Source of the DNA: 0-14-0-20-45-22 sp041645495
GTDB lineage: Bacteria > Fidelibacterota > UBA2242
Reading direction: 5' to 3'
Assembly (NCBI GenBank): GCA_041645495.1
Contig: JBAZPZ010000069.1
Coordinates: forward strand, 1 to 10,927
Length of the DNA: 10,927 nt
Below the pieces are notes generated by a model. That model did not search any database, was not told the DNA's origin, and saw only the letters and a list, made by a program, of their open reading frames with translations. Shown here piece after piece: positions 1 to 5,882 of this stretch. Every line of letters begins with the position of its first letter. Position 1 is the stretch's first letter. A program made the translations under genes and the position numbers.

Positions 1-180
1 TCTCTGAATCTCCTCAAGCACAACAAGGCGTTCGACAACATTGTTCAAAAGTATGCGCCATTACTTGGATACACAGAAGAGGAACTTGCCGAAAAGATCA
101 CTAAGCAGTTGCGCAGTAAAATTGCAAGCGGAGATTCAGCGGAGATACGTATTACGAAAAAAAACCAATTCGGGGGGTGA
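1..180 (+). CDS. C-terminal end of an unrecognised protein (5' truncated)
   Basis: Frame 1 is open from the first base to a TGA at 178-180, giving 59 residues that end in ITKKNQFGG. The composition is protein-like: charged and amphipathic, with a helical stretch around GYTEEELAEKITKQL. I do not recognise the family. The GYTEEEL string superficially recalls a PAS-domain helix, but no other PAS feature is visible in so short a piece. The next gene starts 13 bp after the stop, so the two are probably co-transcribed. The main reason to believe this frame is that it explains bases 1-180 better than an N-terminal extension of the next gene in frame 2, which would read as basic, low-complexity sequence. 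Confidence 0.55.
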   Translation, partial: SLNLLKHNKAFDNIVQKYAPLLGYTEEELAEKITKQLRSKIASGDSAEIRITKKNQFGG

Positions 181-193
181 GATAGAAACACAA

Positions 194-1303
194 ATGAAGA
201 ATGATAATTACCATTTTATTATCTCACCCCCGGAAAAAAATTCATCTCCTTTGCATGGTTCGACGATCGCAAAAATAACATTATCGAAAATACTTGAGAT
301 GTCTTTAGAGAAATACATAAAGTTCATCGATCGGAAAATCAATGGAGCAGAGGATCACAAAGGAAAACACGTCTCTGTTTACGCGAAGGTCATTCTGATA
401 AATGGTGACTTGAAACTGGAGGTAGCAGACGAACGGCTGTTGAAACGATATCCGATAAATGCAACGAATAATCCCGCAAGCGGGATTGTTGTAAAAATGA
501 TTAATACAAGAAATGAGTTCTCGGAACATATTGTCCGTGGTATTCTTGATTTTCAGCAGAAGTTTTGGGAGACTGGAGAAGAGTTGGATATCAAGCCATT
601 GACGTCTAAGCAATTCCTTTCACTGTTTCCGTTTCCCAGGCTTGATGAATCGAGACTTTCAAGGTTGGTCTCTGTTTTACCGCTTCAAACTCAGGGTGGT
701 AGAATTGTGAACCTGAGAAGGCTCTTCAGTTCCAGGAGAAGATCCTTTGCAACTATTATAAAGGGCGTCATTGATGAATCCGATGAAGCGCTCACCGATA
801 AGGACATTCAAGCTGTTCTCCGTGAGCAATACGACATCCATCTCTCTGTGCGAGCTATCTGTGAATGCAGAAAACTGCTGTCCATTCCTAACTTCAGAGA
901 ACAGTGTGCCTGCTACTATCCAAAAGGTATTTCATTCAGTAAGCCCATTGCAATGATTTCGTCCCGACAAGCCTGCCTGCCGGTAGGCAGGGTCGGGATT
1001 AACCGAATCCCGGCTGAACCGGGGGTCTATGAGTTACGTCTATCATCGAAGATCCCTTATCCCCAATGCAGTAGTCATGTTATCTACATTGGCTCCTCGC
1101 AGAATCTCCGCAGACGCACTGCAAATTATACCGGAACAGTGTTAAAGAATAAACGCATCGCAGGATTCCTTCGTAATGACAATGTATGCATCCGTTATCA
1201 CGTTACTACCGACCACATTAAATTAGAAAAAGAACTGCTGAAAAATTTCAAACAACACTACGGACAACTGCCCAAAGGAAACATAATCGGAGCGAAATTA
1301 TGA
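194..1303 (+). CDS. Sigma-54 (RpoN) C-terminal-like DNA-binding protein fused to a GIY-YIG nuclease domain
   Basis: 369 residues from the ATG at 194; GGGGTGAG lies about 12 bases upstream. An in-frame ATG at 41 exists but would overlap the preceding coding frame. Residues ~108-180 resemble the RpoN core-binding/HTH segment: a run like IVxxQxxFxxxG, then KPLT, then DESRLSRLV and a LRRLFSS ending. Residues ~184-236 resemble the RpoN DNA-binding domain (LTDKDIQAVLREQ, then SVRAICECRKLLSIP at the RpoN box, where the canonical form is ARRTVAKYR). Only two of the box arginines remain. There is no N-terminal glutamine-rich activator region I, so it is not a complete sigma factor. Residues ~273-362 form a GIY-YIG domain: GVY at 277-279, YIG at 298-300, likely catalytic Arg308 and metal-binding Glu345, and a terminal PKGN. 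Residues ~257-269 are encoded by a palindromic repeat. The stop overlaps the next start (ATGA). The domain calls are by eye. Function is unknown; site-directed DNA cleavage or promoter-linked regulation are guesses. Confidence 0.8.
   Translation: MKNDNYHFIISPPEKNSSPLHGSTIAKITLSKILEMSLEKYIKFIDRKINGAEDHKGKHVSVYAKVILINGDLKLEVADERLLKRYPINATNNPASGIVVKMINTRNEFSEHIVRGILDFQQKFWETGEELDIKPLTSKQFLSLFPFPRLDESRLSRLVSVLPLQTQGGRIVNLRRLFSSRRRSFATIIKGVIDESDEALTDKDIQAVLREQYDIHLSVRAICECRKLLSIPNFREQCACYYPKGISFSKPIAMISSRQACLPVGRVGINRIPAEPGVYELRLSSKIPYPQCSSHVIYIGSSQNLRRRTANYTGTVLKNKRIAGFLRNDNVCIRYHVTTDHIKLEKELLKNFKQHYGQLPKGNIIGAKL
467..490. repeat. Short perfect hairpin inside the sigma-54-like/GIY-YIG gene
   Basis: AATCCCGC at 470-477 and GCGGGATT at 480-487 are perfect inverted copies separated by AA. 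Pairing extends outward through one G-T wobble to give 11-bp arms. It encodes NNPASGIVV, in the region just before the sigma-54-like HTH. It may be a second small palindromic insertion in this gene or a fortuitous hairpin. Confidence 0.4.
962..998. repeat. REP-like palindromic element inserted in frame in a coding sequence
   Basis: The core at 972-991, CCTGCCTGCCGGTAGGCAGG, is a 20-base palindrome with a single G-T mismatch. It is bracketed by TCCCGAC (962-968) and GTCGGGA (992-998), so the whole element can fold into a long stem with an AAG bulge. It is translated as RQACLPVGRVG between the sigma-54-like part and the GIY-YIG domain. From memory, peptides of the ACLPxGRxG type recur in many metagenome-derived bacterial proteins and mark a dispersed intragenic palindrome; this could not be verified here. 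The right arm CGGGATT (994-1000) can also pair with AATCCCG (1006-1012). Confidence 0.75.
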
Positions 1304-4122
1304 AAAATGATCTTACTCATAGCGATGAACTTCTTCTTCAGTTTAATACTGAAAGAATGTTTCTTGCAGAAGAAGAAGAAGAAGAAGAAGAAGCCCGCAT
1401 AGTTGTGTCGTTACTGGACATCACCGAGCGTAAGCGGGCGGAAGAGACACTGCGAGAGTCAGAAGAGCAATTCCGATCTGTCTGGGAAAATAGCCATGAC
1501 GGTATGCGCCTGTGCGATGCCAATGGCAACATCGTCCGTATCAATCAGGCTTTCTGTCAGATGGTCGGTAAGACTATCGCTGAGATGGAAGGCAAACCAT
1601 TATCGGTGATTTATAGTCCTGAAACCGGCGAACACATTCTCGCCCGCCACATTGAACGCTTTCAATCGGACAGTATCGTTCCGAGCTTCGAACACCAGAT
1701 GACCCTCCATGATGGCAGAACCGTCTGGCTTGAAGTATCCAATTCAATGATCGAAATTGAAGGTCGTAGACTGCAACTCTCCATCTTCCGGGATAGCACT
1801 GAACGCAAGCAGGCTGAGGAAGAAATCCGCAAGTACAAAATGGGTATGGAATGTTCCCACGAAAGCATTTTCATTACACAGGTTGACGGGACGATCATTT
1901 ATGTCAATCCGGCGTTCGAGCAATTTTACGGTTATTCCGCAGATGAAATTGTCGGCAAGACGCCGCGCGTGATTAAATCCGGACAGGTGAGTCCGGAACA
2001 GTATCAAAAGTTATGGGATTCTCTGCTGGCCAGGCAAACTTTATCTGGTGAGATCGTCAATAAAACCAAGGATGGGCGATTGGTTACAGTTTATGCTTCC
2101 GATAATCCGATTCTGGATGCGGAGGGAAAATTAGTCGGCTTTATGAGTATTCAAACCGACCTCACCGACCGTAAGCGGGCGGAGGAAAAAATAAGCATGC
2201 TTGCCCAGGCCTTGAAAAGCATAGGCGAATGCGTAAGCATCACTGACATGGAAGACCGGTTGCTTTATGTCAACGAAACCTTCTGTAAGACCTATGGCTA
2301 TACCGAAGATGAACTGCTCGGTAAGGTTATCAGTATGGTTCGTTCACCTCATAATCCACCAGAAATCATGCGTGAGATTCTTTCGGCAACTATCCGGGGC
2401 GGATGGCGCGGTGAACTATTAAATCTCCGCAAAGATAGCAGTGAATTTCCCATTTTTCTTTCTACCTCCGTAATTCACGATGACAATGGACAGCCGATCG
2501 CCCTTATCGGCGTTGCCAGCGACATCACCGAGCGCAAGCAGGCGGAGGAGCGAATCCGCTATCAGGCTTATTTATTGCAGAATGTGTTTGACGCGGTTAT
2601 TGCGTCGGACGCCGATGGTAGAATTCAGGCTTGGAACAATGCCGCAGAAAGGACTTATGGTTGGAAAGCGGAAGAAGTACTCGGTCAGAAATTCCATGAC
2701 ATCATGCAACCCGAGTATAGCAACCAGTCCAGAGAAGAAGTGTTTGTTAAAATAGATCGGGATGGCATCTGGTCAGGTGAAATGATGCACCATCGCAAAG
2801 ACGGGAAGACCGTTGCCATACAAAGCACTATCTCGGTTCTGAAAGATACAGCAGGTAATTATTCCGGAAGAGTCTCCGTCAATCATGACATCACCGAGCG
2901 CCTGACTGCCGAAGAGGCAATCAAACAGGCTGAGAAAGAAAGGCAAACGCTGGAGGCGCAGCTTCAGCACGCCCAGAAACTTGAAAGTCTGGGTACACTC
3001 GTCAGCGGCATCGCCCACGATTTCAACAACATCCTCGCGGTCATCCTCGGTCATGCCTCTCTGATTGAAATGGGAGGCGTCCAAACAGAACGGCTGGCCA
3101 ATAGCCTTCAGGCGATCCAGAAAGCCGGACAGCGCGGCGCCGCGCTGGTCAAACAACTGCTGACATTCGCCCGGAAAACCGAACCCAGTTTGCACGCGCT
3201 CAGTATTAACCAGATCATCGAAGAACTGATGAAATTACTTGCCGAAACCTTCCCGAAAACGATTGAAGTCAAGACAAAATTTAGAAAGGTACCTTTCATA
3301 TTGGGCGACCCCGACCAACTTTATCAGGTTATACTGAACCTCTGCGTGAACGCCCGCGATGCCATGCCGGATGGCGGGTCGTTGACGATCCAAACAGATA
3401 CGATGATGGGCGATGCCGTCCACTCGCTTCTGCCGCAGGCATCCGCCACAGAATATGTTCGGATTGAGGTCTCGGATACCGGCACAGGCATGAGTGAAGC
3501 GACAATCAAGCGTGTCTTTGATCCATTTTTCACAACGAAGGAACGTGGAAAAGGAACCGGTCTGGGACTCTCGATCGTCTATGGCATCGTGACCGACCAT
3601 CATGGTTTCATTCTTGTAAACAGCGCTTTGGGAAAAGGAACGACATTTATCGTTTTTCTACCCGTTCCTCAGGGCGCCGAATCGCTCGAAGCATCAACCA
3701 ATAAAGCCGATGAAAACATCGCCGGCGGAAACGAAACGATCCTCATCGTTGAAGATGAAGAGATGGTGATGAACTTTTTACAAGAAGTTCTTGAGAAAAA
3801 AGGGTACAAAGTATTGACTGCTGTCAATGGTAAAGCCGGTTTGGAGACATACCGCGAACAAGGTTCCAAAATCGACTTGATCATCAGCGACATCGGCTTA
3901 CCTTTAATCAACGGAATTAATCTCTTTGAACGGCTCATCGTTGCCAATCCGGAGGTTAAAGTGATCATCGTCAGCGGTTACATAGAAGTGGATAAAAAAT
4001 CCGATCTGCTGTCCCGCGGATTGAAAGCTTTTATTCAGAAGCCGTGCAAACCAACGGAAGTATGGACAAGAGTCCGCGAAGCGTTAGACCAGCCTCCGTC
4101 AACAAAAGGCAAAGGGTTGTAG
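1300..4122 (+). CDS. Multi-PAS hybrid sensor histidine kinase with C-terminal receiver
   Basis: 940 residues, no membrane segment or signal peptide, so probably a cytoplasmic sensor. Order: an orphan PAS-tail sequence (33-48), four PAS/PAC units (~51-175, ~174-295, ~296-415, ~416-540), a dimerisation/phosphoacceptor helix with His573 in GIAHDFNN, an ATPase domain, then a receiver (~812-930). ATPase boxes are N (NLCVNARDAMPDGG, 680-693), G1 DTGTGM (726-731), F DPFFTTK (741-747) and G2 GKGTGLG (750-756). The receiver has acidic Glu818/Asp819, phosphoacceptor Asp864, Ser892 and Lys914. It should autophosphorylate on His573 and pass phosphate to Asp864; output presumably goes through a phosphotransfer protein, none of which is in the window. 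The ATG overlaps the stop of the nuclease-fusion gene (ATGA), which implies translational coupling. The start has no strong Shine-Dalgarno of its own, consistent with coupling. An eight-Glu tract sits at residues 24-31. Ligands are unknown. Confidence 0.93.
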   Translation: MKNDLTHSDELLLQFNTERMFLAEEEEEEEEARIVVSLLDITERKRAEETLRESEEQFRSVWENSHDGMRLCDANGNIVRINQAFCQMVGKTIAEMEGKPLSVIYSPETGEHILARHIERFQSDSIVPSFEHQMTLHDGRTVWLEVSNSMIEIEGRRLQLSIFRDSTERKQAEEEIRKYKMGMECSHESIFITQVDGTIIYVNPAFEQFYGYSADEIVGKTPRVIKSGQVSPEQYQKLWDSLLARQTLSGEIVNKTKDGRLVTVYASDNPILDAEGKLVGFMSIQTDLTDRKRAEEKISMLAQALKSIGECVSITDMEDRLLYVNETFCKTYGYTEDELLGKVISMVRSPHNPPEIMREILSATIRGGWRGELLNLRKDSSEFPIFLSTSVIHDDNGQPIALIGVASDITERKQAEERIRYQAYLLQNVFDAVIASDADGRIQAWNNAAERTYGWKAEEVLGQKFHDIMQPEYSNQSREEVFVKIDRDGIWSGEMMHHRKDGKTVAIQSTISVLKDTAGNYSGRVSVNHDITERLTAEEAIKQAEKERQTLEAQLQHAQKLESLGTLVSGIAHDFNNILAVILGHASLIEMGGVQTERLANSLQAIQKAGQRGAALVKQLLTFARKTEPSLHALSINQIIEELMKLLAETFPKTIEVKTKFRKVPFILGDPDQLYQVILNLCVNARDAMPDGGSLTIQTDTMMGDAVHSLLPQASATEYVRIEVSDTGTGMSEATIKRVFDPFFTTKERGKGTGLGLSIVYGIVTDHHGFILVNSALGKGTTFIVFLPVPQGAESLEASTNKADENIAGGNETILIVEDEEMVMNFLQEVLEKKGYKVLTAVNGKAGLETYREQGSKIDLIISDIGLPLINGINLFERLIVANPEVKVIIVSGYIEVDKKSDLLSRGLKAFIQKPCKPTEVWTRVREALDQPPSTKGKGL
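1369..1392 (+). repeat. (GAA)8 trinucleotide microsatellite in the kinase N-terminus
   Basis: Eight consecutive GAA codons encode Glu24-Glu31. Copy-number change would alter the length of the Glu tract without shifting the frame. CTTCTTCTTC at 1330-1339, about 30 bases upstream, is complementary to the tract, so the early kinase mRNA could fold back on itself. Confidence 0.9.
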
Positions 4123-4124
4123 TC

Positions 4125-4142
4125 GGCGGACAGGATTCCGCC
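4125..4142 (+). repeat. Palindromic repeat unit, copy 1 (GGCGGACAGGATTCCGCC)
   Basis: Arms GGCGGA and TCCGCC surround CAGGAT. It begins two bases after the kinase stop codon. It matches the unit at 4275-4292 at 17 of 18 positions, in the same orientation. Confidence 0.7.
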
Positions 4143-4273
4143 TCGACTGTCATCCTGAGGCGCGGAAAGAATGAAGAATGGAGAATGCGTCCACGAAATG
4201 CACTAAAATGAAAAAGAATTAGCGTAATCAGTGTAATTCGTAGTTAAAAGTCTTCCTTCCCTCTTTCCACCAG

Positions 4274-4293
4274 AGGCGGACAGGCTTCCGCCT
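4274..4293 (+). repeat. Palindromic repeat unit, copy 2 (AGGCGGACAGGCTTCCGCCT)
   Basis: Seven-base perfect arms AGGCGGA and TCCGCCT flank CAGGCT. The core GGCGGACAGGCTTCCGCC lies exactly 150 bp downstream of copy 1, bracketing a 132-bp segment. The GC-rich stem resembles REP-type elements. Confidence 0.7.
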
Positions 4294-4317
4294 GCGGCTT
4301 CTAACGAATTGCTTGAA

Positions 4318-4346
4318 TTAACCATGCTGTTGGACTAATTTATTAT
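4318..4346 (+). promoter_or_regulatory. Weak candidate sigma-70-type promoter for the M55 peptidase operon
   Basis: TTAACC (4318-4323; four of six consensus) is followed after 17 bases by TATTAT (4341-4346; five of six). A start near 4353 would leave a leader of only about 11 bases and would cut into the ribosome binding site. This is therefore only a suggestion from spacing and consensus. Confidence 0.22.
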
Positions 4347-4363
4347 CCGAAAGGAACGCATTG

Positions 4364-5185
4364 ATGGACAGAATTTATATTTCGTGCGATATGGAAGGAA
4401 TCGGTGGCGTCTGTAGCGACAGGCACCGCGAACTCAAAGACTACTTCTACGAATGGGCGCGTAAACTGATGACGCTCGAACTGAACACAGTCACCGAACT
4501 TCTACTAAAACGCGGGGTCCGTGAAATCATGGTGAACGATTCACACGATTACATGCTGAATCTCCACATTGACGAACTTTCCCCGGCAGTTCAATTGATC
4601 TCCGGCGCGCACAAAACCGACTCGATGATGGAAGGATTGACGGAAGATTTCGACGGCGCGATTTTCATCGGCTACCACGGAAAAGGCGGTTTGCACGATG
4701 CGGTTCTGTCGCATACTTACGCCGACTCCATCTCCAAAGCGGTTCTCAATACCCGCTGGGTTGGCGAAACGACGCTGAATGCCGCTTTTTGCGGAGCGAA
4801 AAACGTACCGCTCCTGCTGGTCGCCGGCGACAATAAAGTCGCCGAAGAGGTTACGGAACTGCAGACCGGAACGGCGTCCGTCATCACGAAAACCGGCGTC
4901 TCGCGTTCGACGGGAATTATGATCCATCCGACAAAAATCATCGAACGCTACGAAAAGGCGATCGATAAGGTTTTTCAGACGAAAATCGAACCGTTCCGGC
5001 TGAATCCGCCGTTCCAATTCGAGGTGACGCTGAGGGAAACACAGATGACCGAAATCGCGCTTCGCGTTCCCGGAACCCGGCGACTTTCCGATCAGACTGT
5101 CGGTTTTTCGCATGACGATTATGTCACCGCTTACCGCGCGTTTCTGGCGGTTCAATCCTTAGCATCCAACAATTACTTAAGGTGA
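4364..5185 (+). CDS. dppA: M55 family zinc D-aminopeptidase, DppA-like
   Basis: 273 residues, about the same length as Bacillus subtilis DppA (274). The N-terminus MDRIYISCDMEGIGGV is the hallmark of family M55, in which DppA is a self-compartmentalising decamer that cleaves D-amino-acid peptides. The expected metal-binding residues are present: Asp9 and Glu11 in the CDMEG motif, His61 in NDSH, His105 in GYH and Glu135 in VGE. His117 in SHT matches the proposed catalytic histidine. No signal peptide is seen, so it should be cytoplasmic. Likely substrates are D-Ala-containing peptides from cell-wall turnover (family inference). The ATG at 4364 was chosen because AAGGA ends eight bases before it; a TTG directly upstream (4361) would add one residue. 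Its end abuts or overlaps the DUF502 gene start (AAGGTGAAAATG), which suggests an operon. Confidence 0.93.
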   Translation: MDRIYISCDMEGIGGVCSDRHRELKDYFYEWARKLMTLELNTVTELLLKRGVREIMVNDSHDYMLNLHIDELSPAVQLISGAHKTDSMMEGLTEDFDGAIFIGYHGKGGLHDAVLSHTYADSISKAVLNTRWVGETTLNAAFCGAKNVPLLLVAGDNKVAEEVTELQTGTASVITKTGVSRSTGIMIHPTKIIERYEKAIDKVFQTKIEPFRLNPPFQFEVTLRETQMTEIALRVPGTRRLSDQTVGFSHDDYVTAYRAFLAVQSLASNNYLR

Positions 5186-5187
5186 AA

Positions 5188-5811
5188 ATGAAACCCGTTT
5201 GGCCTAAAATTAAAATTTCTCTTCGCAACAAGTTGATTGCCGGCATTCTGGCGCTGATTCCAATCGCCGTCACGGTCTATTTTTTCAAACTTTTTATCAG
5301 TTTGTTCGACAACATGGTTCGTCCCGCTCTGGATCCGTTGATCGGTTTTCATATTCCGGGACTCGGATTGATCGTTTCTATTTTGCTTATTTATCTGCTC
5401 GGCGTCGTTATGACGAACGTGCTCGGAAAAGCGATGTTTCAGTTGTTCGAAAAATGGCTGAATTACATTCCGCTGGTTCGGACAGTCTATCAGACAAGCA
5501 AGCAGATTCTCGGCGCTGTCTCGTTTTCCAAAGCGGGATTCGAGAAGGTTGTCTTTATCGAATATCCACGCAGAGGTTGCTGGACACTCGGATTCGTCAC
5601 CGGCCAGTCGGTCGGAAAAGACGGAAAGAAGTTCGTCAACATATTCTTGCCGACGACGCCGAATCCGACATCCGGCTGGGCGCTTTTTATTGAAGAAAAG
5701 GACATAATTCCGTCGGAAATGACCATCGAGCAGGGTTTGAAAACCATCATTTCCGGAGGAGCGATGGCTCCGACGCAGATGAATATTTTCGGAGAAAAAG
5801 AGAAAGAATAG
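5188..5811 (+). CDS. DUF502 family membrane protein
   Basis: 207 residues from ATG 5188. Two hydrophobic segments lie near the N-terminus (~15-37 and ~56-80), followed by a soluble domain. The family signature is visible: PLVRTVYQTSKQI after the second membrane segment, then FIEYPRRGCWTLGFVTG and IFLPTTPNPTSG. DUF502 is widespread in Gram-negative bacteria and plants; no biochemical role is established that I can name. Start choice: GTG at 5182 would overlap the peptidase stop by four bases (GTGA) but has no Shine-Dalgarno, whereas AAGG at 5179-5182 is five bases before the ATG. Either start is possible and they differ by two residues. Its closeness to the M55 peptidase gene indicates co-transcription. 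Confidence 0.9.
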   Translation: MKPVWPKIKISLRNKLIAGILALIPIAVTVYFFKLFISLFDNMVRPALDPLIGFHIPGLGLIVSILLIYLLGVVMTNVLGKAMFQLFEKWLNYIPLVRTVYQTSKQILGAVSFSKAGFEKVVFIEYPRRGCWTLGFVTGQSVGKDGKKFVNIFLPTTPNPTSGWALFIEEKDIIPSEMTIEQGLKTIISGGAMAPTQMNIFGEKEKE

Positions 5812-5882
5812 TTCTTGGAAATTGACTGAACGCTCTTTAACCTTCAACCATCGTTTTGTCATTAGAATGAAGGAGAATGTGA

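Larger units (their letters stand above)
4123..4363. other. Intergenic repeat mosaic, no gene seen
   Basis: This 241-bp gap holds two near-identical palindromic units, annotated separately. Between them lie a short TGTCATCCTGAG-type segment (4149-4160) and an imperfect heptad run of GAATGRA (about 4168-4188). There is also an AT-rich stretch that includes GAATTAGCGTAATCAGTG. From memory, strings like these recur as intergenic filler in many uncultivated bacterial genomes. No open frame of credible length or composition crosses it, and I see no good intrinsic terminator for the kinase gene. The last ~50 bases carry a weak promoter candidate and the ribosome binding site AAGGA (4351-4355) of the next gene. 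Confidence 0.6.

Noticed and set aside
41..193. N-terminal extension of the sigma-54-like/GIY-YIG gene to an ATG at 41
   Set aside because: The 51 added residues are basic and low in information, and they overlap a better frame (1-180) that ends in a stop just before the ATG at 194 with its nearby purine-rich site.
194..1320. Both the nuclease-fusion protein and the kinase begin MKND followed shortly by His, with similar DNA at the two starts
   Set aside because: The match fades after about seven codons with several mismatches, so it is too short to claim duplication or a programmed start.
4541..5155. 204-codon open frame on the minus strand across the M55 peptidase gene
   Set aside because: It mirrors the GC-rich codon pattern of dppA on the other strand, has Arg/Phe/Asp-rich shadow composition, and lacks any recognised motif. 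The + strand gene has all its metal-site residues.
5804..5816. AAGAA-TAG-TTCTT palindrome at the DUF502 stop codon as a terminator
   Set aside because: A five-base A/T-rich stem with a three-base loop and no following U-run is unlikely to terminate transcription.
5822..5850. TTGACT upstream of the FakA-DegV gene as a -35 box
   Set aside because: No acceptable -10 hexamer lies 16-18 bases downstream; the sequence there is CAACCA-like.
5173..5862. 229-codon minus-strand frame opposite the DUF502 gene
   Set aside because: Composition is rich in Arg, Asn and Gln, typical of an antisense shadow, while the + strand frame carries clear DUF502 motifs.
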